From positions 124,001-188,000 of the forward strand of contig NZ_BPQV01000003.1 of assembly GCF_022179465.1 (NCBI RefSeq): 64,000 nt of DNA, written 5' to 3'. Every line of letters starts with the position of its first letter. Positions within the stretch are counted from its first letter, which is position 1. Positions 53,129 through 63,821 of the stretch are shown here, piece by piece. The notes under the pieces were generated by a model. It ran no database searches and was not told the DNA's origin. It saw only the letters and a list, made by a program, of their open reading frames with translations. Source of the stretch: Methylobacterium organophilum. Its GTDB lineage: Bacteria; Pseudomonadota; Alphaproteobacteria; Rhizobiales; Beijerinckiaceae. A program made the position numbers and the translations under genes.

Positions 53129-54112
53129 ATGAGCACGGGCTTGATCAGGGGCGCCGTGGCCTGGCTGCTGCCCGGGCGCCGGCCCGCGGAGGCGCTGTCC
53201 GGCCCAGGGCCGCGCATCGCGGTGATCGGCAATTGCCAGGCGGAGGGCGTGGCCTTGTCCGTGGCGACGCTGCTGCCGGGGGCCCAGGTCCGCCTGTTCG
53301 GCCTTGCCGGCCTGCGGGCGCGGCGGGGCGGCCTGGAGACGCTGGTCGGGGAGCTGCGGGCCTTCGATCATGTCTTCGTGCAGGCCCTCGAACCGGGCAG
53401 CCTGCCCGGCAGCGGCCCGCAGGCCCTATGTGAGGCCCTGCCGGCGGCCCGGCTCTATCCCTCGATCGTGTTCTCCGCCTTCCATCCCGACGCGATCTAT
53501 GTCGGGGCCGCGGGAGGCCGGCTGGTCCCCTCCCCGCTCCACACCTACCATTCGGCGATCGTGCTGTTCGGCTTCCTGCGCGGGCTCACGCCCGGGCGGG
53601 TCGCCGCCCTGTTCCGGCGCGACGTGATGGTGCGGCTCGGCTATTTCGCCGCCTGGGACTCCTGCGCCTCCGACCTCGTCCGGGCGAGCCGCGCGGTCGG
53701 CTTCGATCTCTCCGGGGAGATCGCCCGCTGGGCCCGGCGTGGCGTGTTCATGCGCAACATCAACCATCCGAGCATCGGCGTGCTCGGCGAGGTGGCGGCG
53801 CGGCTGCTGCGGGAGGCGGGCTTCCAGCCGGCCGACATCGATGTGGGCGACTACGTGCCCGATCCGCTCCTCGACGGAGTCGTCTGGCCGGTCTATCCGC
53901 CCATCGCCGAATTCTATGGGGTCGCAGGCTCCACCCTGTTCAAGGGACGCCGCCCGTCGGGCGGCATGGCCCCCAGCTACGACCTCGACCGCCTCATCGC
54001 GGAGAGTTTCGCGCTCTACGAGACGACGGCCCGCGCGCAGCTGCGCTGCCACCGCACCGACTTGTGGGACGGCATCCCGGAGATCCGGGCCCTCTTCGAC
54101 GGGGGCGCCTGA
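53129..54112 (+). CDS. WcbI-like polysaccharide modification protein
   Basis: 327 residues. The WcbI signature RIAVIGNCQAEGVAL has GNCQ at 34-37; later blocks FSAFHPDAIYVG and NINHPSIGVLGEVA fit. WcbI-type proteins bind CoA and may acetylate capsule sugars. There is no capsule cluster around it, only the phosphatase upstream, to which it is joined. Confidence 0.85.
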   Translation: MSTGLIRGAVAWLLPGRRPAEALSGPGPRIAVIGNCQAEGVALSVATLLPGAQVRLFGLAGLRARRGGLETLVGELRAFDHVFVQALEPGSLPGSGPQALCEALPAARLYPSIVFSAFHPDAIYVGAAGGRLVPSPLHTYHSAIVLFGFLRGLTPGRVAALFRRDVMVRLGYFAAWDSCASDLVRASRAVGFDLSGEIARWARRGVFMRNINHPSIGVLGEVAARLLREAGFQPADIDVGDYVPDPLLDGVVWPVYPPIAEFYGVAGSTLFKGRRPSGGMAPSYDLDRLIAESFALYETTARAQLRCHRTDLWDGIPEIRALFDGGA

Positions 54113-54123
54113 GCGAAAGCCGC

Positions 54124-55215
54124 TCAGGCCTCGTCGGCGGCGGCGCGCTTGCCGGGACGGGAAGCGGGAGCGTCCTCACCGCCGGAGCGGCGGGCGAGTT
54201 GGGCGAGCGCCGTCATCTCGCGGAACCAGGTCCGCACGGGCCGGGCCGGAGTGCCCCCCCAGCGCGCCCCCGGAGGCACGTCGCGGTTCACGTTCGAGGA
54301 GCCGGCGATCTGGGCACCCATGCCGATGCGCAGATGGCCGACCACGCCGACCTGGCCTCCGAGCACGACGTAATCCTCCAGCGTGGTCGAGCCGGAGATG
54401 CCGACGCCGGAGACGATCACGCAATGGCGACCGATCACCACGTTGTGGGCGATCTGGACGAGGTTGTCGATCTTGGTGCCCTCACCGATCACCGTGTCGC
54501 GGCTGGCGCCCCGGTCGATCGTGGTGTTGGCGCCGATCTCGACATCGTCCTGGATGATGACGCGGCCGACCTGTGGCACCTTGAGATGGCCGCCGGCACC
54601 CATGGCGAAGCCGAACCCGTCCTGGCCGACGCGCACGCCCGGATGCAGGATGACCCGGTTGCCGACGAGCGCGTGGGAGAGGGTGACGCCAGCGCCGATC
54701 GAGGAATCCCGCCCGACCCGGACATTGGGGCCGATCACGGCATTGGCCGCGACCACGCTGCCGGAACCGATCTCCGCGCCCGGTCCGATCACCGCCCCTG
54801 GATCGACGCGCACGCCGTCCTCGAGCCGCGCCTCGGGATGCACATGAGCTCCCGGAGAGATGCCGGCGGCGGCAAACAGCGAACCCGGCCGCATCGCATC
54901 GGGATGCAGGCGGGCGAGCAGCTTGGCGTAGTGGCGATAGGGATCGGCCGCGACAAGAGCGATCGTCGTCTCGGGCACCCGGGCGGCGAAGCGCGGCGAG
55001 ACTAGGCAGACACCGGCACGCGTCCGGGCGAGAGCCTCGGCGTAGCGCGCGTTGTCCATATAGGCGAGGTCTTCGGGGCCAGCGCTCTCGAGGGGCGCAC
55101 AAGCGACGAAGGCGCGGGACGGATCCGCGCCTTCGGGAAGGGTGAGACCCGTGACGGCGGACACCTCTGCGAGGGTCAGGCCGGGTTCGGGCGCGAAGAA
55201 GACGGGATCGGTCAT
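54124..55215 (-). CDS. lpxD: UDP-3-O-acyl-glucosamine N-acyltransferase
   Basis: 363 residues. The left-handed beta-helix of hexapeptide repeats is obvious ([20 protein letters not shown]...), with the catalytic His in [11 protein letters not shown]. It adds the second acyl chain in lipid A. It ends the envelope cluster: the expected fabZ-lpxA-lpxB do not follow, and the next gene is on the other strand. The start [18 protein letters not shown] is the first with the family N-terminus. Confidence 0.95.
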   Translation of the reverse strand: MTDPVFFAPEPGLTLAEVSAVTGLTLPEGADPSRAFVACAPLESAGPEDLAYMDNARYAEALARTRAGVCLVSPRFAARVPETTIALVAADPYRHYAKLLARLHPDAMRPGSLFAAAGISPGAHVHPEARLEDGVRVDPGAVIGPGAEIGSGSVVAANAVIGPNVRVGRDSSIGAGVTLSHALVGNRVILHPGVRVGQDGFGFAMGAGGHLKVPQVGRVIIQDDVEIGANTTIDRGASRDTVIGEGTKIDNLVQIAHNVVIGRHCVIVSGVGISGSTTLEDYVVLGGQVGVVGHLRIGMGAQIAGSSNVNRDVPPGARWGGTPARPVRTWFREMTALAQLARRSGGEDAPASRPGKRAAADEA

Positions 55216-55261
55216 GAAGCCATAACGCGCCGCCCGGGGATCGGGCGGCGCGTCGTTTCCG

Positions 55262-57829
55262 TCAGAAGCGCGAGCCGCCGGAGAAGCGGAAGGCCTGGAT
55301 CTGATCCTTGCCCACGCGCCCGAAGGTCGTCTGGATGCCTTCGTCCTTGGTGAGGGCGTAGGCGTAGTCGAAGCGGATCGGGCCGAGGGGCGAGTTCCAC
55401 AGGATGGAGGCACCGACCGAGGAACGGATGGTCGGCTTGTCGTGCACGTTCACGCACTCGGGCTCGACCTTGATCGCGTTCGAACCGAAGCTCGTGTAGT
55501 TGCAGAGGCCACCCGGGGCGATGCCGTTGATGAAGCCGTCGCCATTCACGTCGAAGGAGCGGCTGCCGGAGTACCCGAACAGCGTACCCGCATCGGCGAA
55601 GACCGCGCCCTTCAGGCCGAGATCCTTCGGGATGCCCCAGATCGGGAACTGAATCTCGAGGGTGCCGCCGAAGTAGGTCGTGCCGCCGATGGCGTTGGAG
55701 CGGGCATCGGCGATGCCGACGTCGCGCGGGCCGAGGCCGTTCGGGGCGAAGCCGCGCACCAGCGACGGGCCCATGAAGAACTGGTCGGTGATCCGCAGCG
55801 GGTTGCCGTCGAGCGCGGTGATGTGACCGCCCTGGATGCGGACGAAGCCGACCACGTCCTCCCAGAGTTCCTTGTAGTAGCGGGCATCGCCCGTCACCCG
55901 GAAGAACTTGGAGTCGCCGCCGAGGCCGGCGATATCGGGCTTCAACTCGCCGTAGAAGCCGTTGGTCGGCCGCTGCAGGTTGTCGAGGGTCGAGTAGGCG
56001 AGCGTCACGCCGGCGAGCGAGGTCAGGGTCGAGCCCTGCGAGCCCTTGAGCGCGATCGAGGCCTCGCCGTCGAAGGCGCAGTTCGGATAGGCGGGCAGGC
56101 CGCCGACGTTGCGACCCGAGACCGGATCGATCGTGCCCGCCGGGTTCAGCTGGGTGTAGCCGGGGATCGGGATCGAGCAGTCGTTGAAGGGCCGCTTGAT
56201 CGTGTTCGGGACCTTCAGCTCGGTGTTGTACAGCGAGTAGCGGAAGGTGACGCCGAATTCCTGGGTGATCGGCAGGCCGACGCGGAGCTGGCCGCCATAG
56301 ACCGTGGTCTCGTAGCGCGAGTACCGGGTCAGGTCCGAGTACTTGTAGAAGGCGTCGAAGCCGGCCGCGAGACGGTAGCCGAGGAAGTACGGCTCGGTGA
56401 AGGAGAAGTCGAAGCCCTTGGCGTACTGGCCGCCCTGGGCGGCGACACGCACGTACTGCCCGCGTCCGAGGAAGTTGGATTCGGAGACGGAGACTTCGCC
56501 GATGATGCCGTCCTGGGTGGAGTAGCCGCCGGCCACCGAGAACGAGCCCGTGGGCTGATCCTCGACGTCGATGTTGACCACCACCCGGTCCGGCGCCGAG
56601 CCCGGCTCGTTGGAGAAGCGCACCTTCTTGAAGAAGCCCAGACCGTTCAGGCGGCGCTCGGCCCGGTCGACCAGAACGCGGTTGTAGGCGTCGCCCTCGC
56701 CCAGATCGAGCTCGCGCCGGATCACGTAGTCCCGGGTCCGGGTGTTGCCGCGGATGTTGATCCGCTCGATGTAGACCCGCGGGCCGTCCTCGACCACGAA
56801 GCCCAGCGACACCTTGTGGGTGGCCCGGTCGCGCTGGCCCGTCGGCCGCACCTGGGCGAAGGGGTAGCCCTGGCGGTTGACCTCGTTGGTCACCCCCACC
56901 AGCGTCTTCTCCACGTCCTCGGCGTTGTAGACGTCGCCGACCTGGGCGCGCACCTCGCCGTCCAGCGCGCCGGTATCGACCCCCGGAACCCGGGCATCCA
57001 CCGCGACCGCGCCGACCGTGTACTGCTCGCCCTCGTCCACCGTGACGGTGATGACCCAGCCGGCATCCTCCGGCGTCTCGACGTAGCGCGCATCGGCGTT
57101 GACGATGCGGAAGTCGGCATAGCCGTTCTTGAGGTAGTAGCGCCGGATGATGTCCAGGTCGTTGGCGATGCGGTCGGGATCGTAGACGTCCGAGGTCTTG
57201 ATGAACGACAGGAAGTTCATCTCGGAGGAGGTCATCATCCCGCGCAGGGTCGACTCCGAGTAGGCGTTGTTGCCCACGAAGTGGATCTCGCGGATGCCGG
57301 TCTTGTCGCCTTCCTCGATCTGGTAGACCACGTCGGTCCGCCCGTTCGGAAGGTCCACCAGACGGTAGCTCACCCGCGCCGTCCCACGACCCGAACGCTT
57401 GTAAACGTCACGGATCCGATCAACGTCGGCGGCGATCACGGCCTGGCTCAGCGGGCCACGATCCTTGGCCTCGACCACACCCTCGAGCGTCGCCTTCTCG
57501 ATCTTCTTGTTGCCCTCGAAGACCACGCGGCCGATCACGCTGTTCTCACGCACCCGCACGACCGTGGTGCCGCCGCGGGCCGAGACCTGCACGTCCGAGA
57601 AGAGGCCGGTGGAGAGAAGGTTGCGGCGCGCCTCCTCGGGCGAGCCCGAGGCAGTTCCCGTCACGTAAGAACGAATGGTGTCGGAGTCGACGCGGCGATT
57701 GCCCTCGACGACGATCTGCTGCGCCTGAGCGGCGACGCCGCCGAGAATCACGCCAGCGGCGGCGGTGGCGACCAAGACGATGGTCCGCTCCGCCGACTTG
57801 CGCCGGCGCTTCCCCGTCATCGACATCAT
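55262..57829 (-). CDS. bamA: Outer-membrane assembly factor BamA
   Basis: 855 residues. A signal-like segment ([22 protein letters not shown]), five POTRA domains (from [20 protein letters not shown] to about 430) and the C-terminal beta-barrel with the conserved [14 protein letters not shown] (the RGF motif of loop 6) and a final Phe. It inserts beta-barrel proteins into the outer membrane. The start is the ATG at 57829 (tandem Met codons). It lies between rseP and lpxD, with lpxD 46 bp downstream. Confidence 0.97.
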   Translation of the reverse strand: MMSMTGKRRRKSAERTIVLVATAAAGVILGGVAAQAQQIVVEGNRRVDSDTIRSYVTGTASGSPEEARRNLLSTGLFSDVQVSARGGTTVVRVRENSVIGRVVFEGNKKIEKATLEGVVEAKDRGPLSQAVIAADVDRIRDVYKRSGRGTARVSYRLVDLPNGRTDVVYQIEEGDKTGIREIHFVGNNAYSESTLRGMMTSSEMNFLSFIKTSDVYDPDRIANDLDIIRRYYLKNGYADFRIVNADARYVETPEDAGWVITVTVDEGEQYTVGAVAVDARVPGVDTGALDGEVRAQVGDVYNAEDVEKTLVGVTNEVNRQGYPFAQVRPTGQRDRATHKVSLGFVVEDGPRVYIERINIRGNTRTRDYVIRRELDLGEGDAYNRVLVDRAERRLNGLGFFKKVRFSNEPGSAPDRVVVNIDVEDQPTGSFSVAGGYSTQDGIIGEVSVSESNFLGRGQYVRVAAQGGQYAKGFDFSFTEPYFLGYRLAAGFDAFYKYSDLTRYSRYETTVYGGQLRVGLPITQEFGVTFRYSLYNTELKVPNTIKRPFNDCSIPIPGYTQLNPAGTIDPVSGRNVGGLPAYPNCAFDGEASIALKGSQGSTLTSLAGVTLAYSTLDNLQRPTNGFYGELKPDIAGLGGDSKFFRVTGDARYYKELWEDVVGFVRIQGGHITALDGNPLRITDQFFMGPSLVRGFAPNGLGPRDVGIADARSNAIGGTTYFGGTLEIQFPIWGIPKDLGLKGAVFADAGTLFGYSGSRSFDVNGDGFINGIAPGGLCNYTSFGSNAIKVEPECVNVHDKPTIRSSVGASILWNSPLGPIRFDYAYALTKDEGIQTTFGRVGKDQIQAFRFSGGSRF

Positions 57830-58154
57830 GTATTCGCCCGTCTCTTTTATTATCAGCACGGGTTCGCACCCGCAGACGAGCGTCCATCGGACGCCCACCC
57901 TCTGGTCCCAGCCACGCTTCTATCGAGTTTCCCCTCGTTAGCAAACGTGAACGGGGGATCGACCTGTCGGGATTTTGGGGGTCGTGGCCTTCGCGCCACT
58001 TAACGGACGATGGCAGACTCGAAGCATCGTCGATTAAGGTGAATAGGGCGTAAATACGGCTACGCCCACGGCTTTTTCGAATAGCCGCGGGCGCGCGCAA
58101 CGCTTTGTTCACCCTCGATCCAGGCGGAGCCGCGACCCCGCCCGCCGGGTCGGC
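57830..58154. other. Region between rseP and bamA
   Basis: 325 bp with a hairpin near 58063-58092 (GCCC-CGGCT type arms with one mismatch) that may end part of the rseP transcript or act as a bamA leader. No gene is visible. A bamA promoter here is likely. Confidence 0.45.
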
Positions 58155-59315
58155 TCAGGTGCCGCGGCCGCTCCAGGAAGCCCCCAGATTGAGGATGTCG
58201 TTCCAGGCCGCGAACAGCATCAGCATGATGACGAAGGCCAGCCCGATGCGGAAACCGATCTCCTGCGCGCGCTCGCTCAAGGGTTTCCCGCGCACGGCCT
58301 CGAAGGCGTAGAACAGGAGGTGGCCGCCATCGAGCAGCGGGATCGGGAAGAGGTTGAGCAGGCCGATCGAGACGGAGAGCAGCGCGGTGAGGCCGATCAG
58401 GCCACCGACGCCGCCGACCCGGGCGACCTCGCCCGAGACCCGGGCGATGCCGATCGGACCGGAGAGCTGATCGGCGGATTCCCGCCCGGTGACCAGCTTG
58501 CCGATGTAGCTGAAGGTGCGGTCCACCACGAAGACGGTCTCGTGGACGCCGAACGTCACGGATTCGAGCGCGCCGTAATGGACGAGCTTGGCCGCGCCGG
58601 CATTGGGGCCGTTGATGCCCAGGCGACCGATGCGGTGGCGGCCGAAGGGCGTGCGCTCCTCGAAGGTGTCGGGCACGGCGGTCAGCGTCTCACGGCCGCC
58701 GTCGCGCTCCACCACCACGGACAGGCTCGACCCGGCGCTGCTCGCCACGATGCGCTGCATCTGCGCGAAGCTGCCGATCGCCTCGCCGTCGATGGCGCGG
58801 ATCACGTCGCCGCCCTTGAAGCCGGCCCGCTCGGCGGCGCTGCCCGGCTGCACGGCCTCGACCCGGGCCGGCGTCTCGTAGCGGCCATTCACGTAGATCG
58901 CGCCGGAGAACAGCACGATGGCGAGGATGAAATTGGCGATCGGCCCGGCGGCGACGATGGCGGCCCGCTTGTGCACGGGCTGGGTCGGGAAGCTGATCCT
59001 GCGCTCGTGGTCGCTCATGCGGGCCACGGCCTCGGCATCGGGCACGCTGGCGCCGTTGGCATCGCCCACGAACTTCACGTAGCCGCCCAGGGGGATCGCG
59101 GAGAGCTTCCAGCGGGTGCCGCGGCGATCGTTGAAGCCGGCGATCTCGGGACCGAAGCCGATGGAGAAGGCGTTGACGCCGACGCCACACCAGCGCCCGA
59201 CCAGGAAATGCCCCATCTCGTGCACGAACACGACGACGGTGAGCACGATCAGGAAAGGGATGACCGAGCCGAAGAAGCTCTCGGCCGTGCCGCCCATGGC
59301 GGAAAGGAAGTCCAT
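58155..59315 (-). CDS. rseP: Site-2 protease RseP
   Basis: 386 residues. Zinc site HEMGH in VVFVHEMGHFLVGRW, the second motif NLFPIPLLDGGHLL, and one PDZ domain (VEAVQPGSAAERAGFKGGDVIRAIDGEAI). It is an inner-membrane protease that cuts anti-sigma factors and leftover signal peptides. It belongs to the dxr-rseP-bamA run. Confidence 0.95.
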   Translation of the reverse strand: MDFLSAMGGTAESFFGSVIPFLIVLTVVVFVHEMGHFLVGRWCGVGVNAFSIGFGPEIAGFNDRRGTRWKLSAIPLGGYVKFVGDANGASVPDAEAVARMSDHERRISFPTQPVHKRAAIVAAGPIANFILAIVLFSGAIYVNGRYETPARVEAVQPGSAAERAGFKGGDVIRAIDGEAIGSFAQMQRIVASSAGSSLSVVVERDGGRETLTAVPDTFEERTPFGRHRIGRLGINGPNAGAAKLVHYGALESVTFGVHETVFVVDRTFSYIGKLVTGRESADQLSGPIGIARVSGEVARVGGVGGLIGLTALLSVSIGLLNLFPIPLLDGGHLLFYAFEAVRGKPLSERAQEIGFRIGLAFVIMLMLFAAWNDILNLGASWSGRGT

Positions 59316-59526
59316 CTGAGTCTCCCGAGGCCCTTCGGCCCCCGTTCTTCTCGACCGCTCCGCGCTGAGATCGGCGTCCCCCTCCACGAGGGCAAGCACG
59401 TCGCGTCCCGCGGATGGTCGCACGGCCCGTCGCGCGAGGCGAGCCTTTAATCCCGACCGTCTTGCCCCGGAAACCGAAGCCGGAGCGAGGCGGCAGGGGC
59501 TTGTTGCGCCGAACGCCGGCGGGGTC

Positions 59527-60714
59527 TCACTCCGCCGCCGCGGCGGCGGGGAGGGCCTGGGACGCCCAGGCGCGCACATGCGCATCGATGGCGAGCGCGG
59601 CCTCCACGTCGGCGGGGGCCGCGCGGTATTCGGCCGCGAAATGCGTGCAGGCCCGCTCCACCAGTTCGGCGATGCCGTAGAAGGGAATCGCGCCGCGGAT
59701 GAAGGCCGCGACCGCGATCTCGTTGGCCGCGTTCATCACGGTCGGCGCGCCGCCCCCCTCGGCCAGCGCGGCCCGGGCGATGCGCAGGCAGGGGAAACGG
59801 GCCTCGTCCGCCGGCTCGAAGGTGAGGCTGCCGGTCGCGGCGAGATCGAGATTGCGCCCCCGCTCGATGGTCAGGCGGTCGCCGAGGCCGAGGCAATGGG
59901 CGATCGGCACGCGCATGTCGGGCATGGCGAGCCCGGCGGTCACCGCGCCGTCGCGCCAGTAGACCAAGCCGTGCACGATCGATTGCGGATGCACGATCAC
60001 GTCGAGGCGGTCGGCGGAGAGCGCGAACAGGTGATGCGCCTCGATCAGCTCCAGCCCCTTGTTCATCAGGGAGGCGGAATCGATGTTGATCTTCATGCCC
60101 ATCGACCAGGTCGGATGGGCAGCGGCCTGATCCGGCGTCGCCGCGGCGATGCGCTCCCGCGTCCAGGTGCGGAACGGGCCGCCCGAGGCGGTGATCGTCA
60201 TCTTGGCCACGTCGTCGATGCGGCCGTCGCCCAGGGCCTGGGCCAGGGCGTTGTGCTCGGAATCCACCGGCAGCAGGGTCGCGCCGTAGCGCTTGGCGTC
60301 GCGCATGAAGGCGTCGCCGGCGCAGACCAGGCTCTCCTTGTTGGCGAGCGCCACCGTGCGGCCGAGCTTCAGCGCCGCGCAGGTCGGCTTGAGGCCGGCC
60401 GCGCCGCTCACTGCGGCGACGACGATATCCGCGTCGCGGGCCACCGCTTCCAGCACCGCCCCCTCGCCCGCCCCGTGGGGGATGCCCGAGCCCGCCAGGG
60501 CCTCGGCCAGGGCCGGGCCGGCGGATTCGTCGGCGAGGGCGGCGAAATCGGCCTTCAGCTCCCGGGCGAGCGCGCCGAGGGCGGCGGCGTCGCGACCGCC
60601 GACCAGGGCGCCGACGCGGAAGCGCCCGGCATGCTGGCGCAGGAGATCGGTGGTGGAACGACCGATGGAGCCGGTGGCGCCGAGGACGGTGACGGTGAGG
60701 CTCACGGGAGACAT
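59527..60714 (-). CDS. dxr: 1-deoxy-D-xylulose-5-phosphate reductoisomerase
   Basis: 395 residues. NADPH motif VTVLGATGSIGRSTTDLLRQ, the metal site VDSEHNAL and the loop SGGPFRTW are complete. It makes MEP in isoprenoid synthesis. The start is MSPVSLTVTVLGATG. Confidence 0.96.
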   Translation of the reverse strand: MSPVSLTVTVLGATGSIGRSTTDLLRQHAGRFRVGALVGGRDAAALGALARELKADFAALADESAGPALAEALAGSGIPHGAGEGAVLEAVARDADIVVAAVSGAAGLKPTCAALKLGRTVALANKESLVCAGDAFMRDAKRYGATLLPVDSEHNALAQALGDGRIDDVAKMTITASGGPFRTWTRERIAAATPDQAAAHPTWSMGMKINIDSASLMNKGLELIEAHHLFALSADRLDVIVHPQSIVHGLVYWRDGAVTAGLAMPDMRVPIAHCLGLGDRLTIERGRNLDLAATGSLTFEPADEARFPCLRIARAALAEGGGAPTVMNAANEIAVAAFIRGAIPFYGIAELVERACTHFAAEYRAAPADVEAALAIDAHVRAWASQALPAAAAAE

Positions 60715-60753
60715 CCTGAAGTTTCGTCGGCGGGCATCATCAAGCACCCGAAA

Positions 60754-61626
60754 TCAGACGGCAGCGAGGCGCCGCGCCAGGAGCGCGAGGCCGGCGAGGA
60801 GGGCGACCGCGAAGAAGCCGTCCAGGCGGTCCATGATGCCGCCATGGCCGGGGATGGTGTGCCCGGAATCCTTGACCCCGTAGCGACGCTTCAGGGCGGA
60901 TTCGAACAGGTCGCCTCCCTGGCTGAGGACGGAGGCGAGGGCGCTGACGAGCGCCACGGCGAGAAGCGGGAGGCGCCCGAACAGATCCGGGCTGCCCTCG
61001 CGGGCCGCGAGAACGACGCCGAGCCCGGCGAGAGTGCCCGCCAGAAGCCCGCCGACCGCCCCCGACCAGGTCTTGTTGGGGCTCACCCGCGGCATCAGCT
61101 TGGGGCCGCCCAGGAGGCGGCCGGCGAAATAGGCGGCGATGTCCGTCGACCAGACCACGGCGAAGATCCAGGCCGGCCCGACGAGGCCGATGGCCGGGTC
61201 CTCGCGCAGGGCCGTCGGCACGAGCACGACGACCGAGGCCGCGGCGAAGCCGAGCACGGCATGGAGCCGGCCGGTCGCCCCCCGCGCGGCGACCGCCAGG
61301 ATCGCGACCGCCAGGGCCGCGATGGCGGCCGCTACGGGCAGCGGCAGACGGGCGAGGAGCGCCACGCAGAGACCGACGAGGCCGGCGGCGGTGACGATCC
61401 CGAGAAGCCGCGTCGGCGCCGTACGGCTCATGACGAGCCATTCGCCCGCGCCGAGGATGCCCGCGGCGAGCCAGATCGCCGCGAAGGGCCAGCCACCGAC
61501 GAGGAGCGCCGCCAGCACCAGAGCCGCGAGCACCACGCCGGAGACGGCCCGCAACGCGAACTCACGGGTGGCGAAAGGCATGCGCCGCGCGCCCGCGGGC
61601 GTCGGCGCAGAGCCGCGACCGCTCAT
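60754..61626 (-). CDS. cdsA: Phosphatidate cytidylyltransferase
   Basis: 290 residues with about eight membrane segments. The family signature near the C-terminus is GDLFESALKRRYGVKDSGHTIPGHGGIMDRLDG. It makes CDP-diacylglycerol. Its ATG overlaps the uppS stop by 4 bp (ATGA), so it is translationally coupled. Confidence 0.95.
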   Translation of the reverse strand: MSGRGSAPTPAGARRMPFATREFALRAVSGVVLAALVLAALLVGGWPFAAIWLAAGILGAGEWLVMSRTAPTRLLGIVTAAGLVGLCVALLARLPLPVAAAIAALAVAILAVAARGATGRLHAVLGFAAASVVVLVPTALREDPAIGLVGPAWIFAVVWSTDIAAYFAGRLLGGPKLMPRVSPNKTWSGAVGGLLAGTLAGLGVVLAAREGSPDLFGRLPLLAVALVSALASVLSQGGDLFESALKRRYGVKDSGHTIPGHGGIMDRLDGFFAVALLAGLALLARRLAAV

Positions 61627-62441
61627 CCCTGGGCCTTGCTGCTGAGGCCGCCGAAGCGGCGGTCGCGGCGATGATACTCGGCGACCGCTTCCAGGAAGGC
61701 GCCGTGATCGAAATCGGGCCAGAAGGCCGGCGAGACCACGTATTCGGCATAGGCCGTCTGCCAGGTCAGGAAGTTCGAGAGACGCTGCTCGCCCGAGGTG
61801 CGGATGACGAGATCCGGGTCGGGGATCCCGGCCGTATCGAGCGTGCCCGTGATCGTGTCGAGCCCGATCGCGTCCGGCTGCAGACGGCCGGCGGCGACCT
61901 CGGCCGCGATGCGCTGCATCGCCCGCAGGATCTCCTGCCGGCCGCCATAATTGAAGGCCACGACCAGGGTCAGGCCCTTGTTGTCGCGGGTGCGCTCCTC
62001 GGCTTCGGCGAGCAGGGCAGCGATGTCGGACGTGAGATCGCTGCGCTCGCCGATCACGCGGATGCGCACGTCGTTGGCGTGGAGCTCGGCGAGGTCCCGG
62101 CGCACGAAGAGCTTGAGGAGCCCCATCAGCTCGGCCACCTCGGTCGGAGGCCGGCGCCAGTTCTCCGACGAGAAGCTGTAGATGGTCAGGTAGCGCACGC
62201 CGAGCAGGATGGCCGAGCGCACGGCGCGACGCACCGCCTCGACGCCCCGACGATGCCCCTCGAAGCGCGGCAAGCCGCGGCTCGAAGCCCAGCGGCCGTT
62301 GCCGTCCATGATGATCGCGACGTGCTGCGGGGGAGGCAGCGCGGGCTTGATCTCATGGCTCGTGGGCTCGGACTCGCCGGACAGCGCACCGCCCCCGCCA
62401 TCGACCGCCGCCACCTGACGCGCGCCTTCCGATCGAATCAA
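61623..62441 (-). CDS. uppS: Undecaprenyl diphosphate synthase
   Basis: 272 residues. The start of the catalytic domain is VAIIMDGNGRWASSRGLPRFEGHRRG, with IYSFSSENWRRP and the C-terminal DLVIRTSGEQRLSNFL. It makes the C55 carrier lipid for peptidoglycan and polysaccharides. I chose a TTG start because GGGGGAGAGG lies just upstream; an ATG at 62474 would add 11 residues but has no Shine-Dalgarno. It overlaps cdsA by 4 bp. Confidence 0.93.
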   Translation of the reverse strand: MIRSEGARQVAAVDGGGGALSGESEPTSHEIKPALPPPQHVAIIMDGNGRWASSRGLPRFEGHRRGVEAVRRAVRSAILLGVRYLTIYSFSSENWRRPPTEVAELMGLLKLFVRRDLAELHANDVRIRVIGERSDLTSDIAALLAEAEERTRDNKGLTLVVAFNYGGRQEILRAMQRIAAEVAAGRLQPDAIGLDTITGTLDTAGIPDPDLVIRTSGEQRLSNFLTWQTAYAEYVVSPAFWPDFDHGAFLEAVAEYHRRDRRFGGLSSKAQG

Positions 62442-62524
62442 CGCGCCTCTCCCCCGATCCAGACCATGCAACACGGGGCGGCAACGCGCCGCCCCGCCTG
62501 AAATTACAACGGCGACCGCCGGGA

Positions 62525-63088
62525 TCAGACCTGCATGATCTCCTTCTCCTTGGCGGAGAGTACGGTGTCGATCTCGGAAATATGGTCGTCGGTCGCCTTC
62601 TGCACGTCGCCCGCCTGACGCTTCTCGTCGTCCTGGCTGATGGCGCCGTCCTTCTCGAGCTTCTTGAGGATGTCGAGCCCGTCGCGGCGGACATGGCGCA
62701 CGGCGACGCGGGCCTCCTCGGCGTATTTGTGGGCGACCTTGACCATCTCCTTGCGGCGCTGCTCGTTCATCTCGGGGATGCGCAGGCGGATGGTCTGGCC
62801 CTCGGTCATCGGGTTGAGGCCGAGATCGGATTCGCGGATCGCCTTCTCGACATGCGTCACCATCGAGCGGTCCCAGACCGAGATGGACAGGAGGCGCGGC
62901 TCCGGCACGCTCACGGTGGCGACCTGCGCCATCGGCATCAGCGCGCCGTAGGCCTCGACCTGGATCGGATCGAGCAGGCTCGGCGTCGCCCGGCCTGTGC
63001 GCAGGGAGCCGAGATCCTTGCTCAGGGAGGCGACGGCGCCCTGCATGCGGCGCTTGATGTCGTTGAGGTCGAAGTCCGGTGTGGCCAT
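62525..63088 (-). CDS. frr: Ribosome recycling factor
   Basis: 187 residues. [41 protein letters not shown] and the long helix with [16 protein letters not shown] are standard. With EF-G it splits post-termination ribosomes. In most relatives it directly follows pyrH; here an inserted gene separates them. Confidence 0.97.
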   Translation of the reverse strand: MATPDFDLNDIKRRMQGAVASLSKDLGSLRTGRATPSLLDPIQVEAYGALMPMAQVATVSVPEPRLLSISVWDRSMVTHVEKAIRESDLGLNPMTEGQTIRLRIPEMNEQRRKEMVKVAHKYAEEARVAVRHVRRDGLDILKKLEKDGAISQDDEKRQAGDVQKATDDHISEIDTVLSAKEKEIMQV

Positions 63089-63390
63089 GTCGAAAGAAGG
63101 TCCCGACGCTTGGGCTGTGGAAGCGGCGCAGCCGGGCGAGCGGCTGCCTGCACGCGTTGCGGCTTCAATGAACGAAAACGCGTGCACCCGCAAATAGGAA
63201 GCGGCTGCCGAACGCCATCGGGCGGGTGCCGGCGCACCGCCTTTGAAAGCGTGGCGCGGCCCCGTCGCGCGGACGGATCGGGTCCCGCACCGATCGATCG
63301 GCCCGGAGGGGCAACGCGCGATCAGCGGAGAAGGGCATGAGGCTGGCCAAATGCGGTATGCGCTCCAACAATGGCGCCCCCGGAGGAACC
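63089..63390. other. Divergent frr/SRPBCC intergenic region
   Basis: 302 bp. Both promoters should be here because frr is cut off from pyrH by an opposite-strand gene. No clear -35/-10 pair and no gene are visible. Confidence 0.5.
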
Positions 63391-63798
63391 ATGCTGGAAG
63401 CGAAGGTGATCACCTGCTCGGTCCGGCGGGAAGCGCGGGACCTCTATGAAAGGCTCTGGCGACCCGAGAGCTTCCCGCAATGGGCCTCCGGCCTCAGCAA
63501 CGGGCCCCTCGAACGCGACGGCGAAGGCTGGACCGCCCAGGGACCGGAGGGTCCCGTGAGGATCACCTTCACGCCGCACAACCTCTTCGGCGTGATGGAT
63601 CACCGGGTCGATCTCGGCGACGGCCGAAGCGTCTTCGTGCCCCTGCGGATCGTGCCGAACGGGGAAGGCAGCGAGGTCATGCTGACGCTGTTCCGGCAGC
63701 CCGGCACGAGCGACGCGCAATTCGCCGAGGACGAGGCCTGGATCCGGCGCGACCTGGCGGCGCTCGTCGCCCTGGCGGAGGGGCCTCCCGGCCCCTGA
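63391..63798 (+). CDS. SRPBCC-superfamily protein
   Basis: 135 residues. [28 protein letters not shown] and the end [20 protein letters not shown] follow the START/SRPBCC (Polyketide_cyc-like) pattern, a hydrophobic pocket fold. The ligand is unknown. A strong Shine-Dalgarno (GGAGGAAC) precedes the ATG. It is on the opposite strand between frr and pyrH. Confidence 0.82.
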   Translation: MLEAKVITCSVRREARDLYERLWRPESFPQWASGLSNGPLERDGEGWTAQGPEGPVRITFTPHNLFGVMDHRVDLGDGRSVFVPLRIVPNGEGSEVMLTLFRQPGTSDAQFAEDEAWIRRDLAALVALAEGPPGP

Positions 63799-63821
63799 CG
63801 CCTTCCGGAGCGGGGACGCCC

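Noticed and set aside
55442-61674. Long plus-strand frames opposite bamA, rseP, dxr and cdsA
   Set aside because: Shadow frames; all four minus-strand genes are intact and well recognised.
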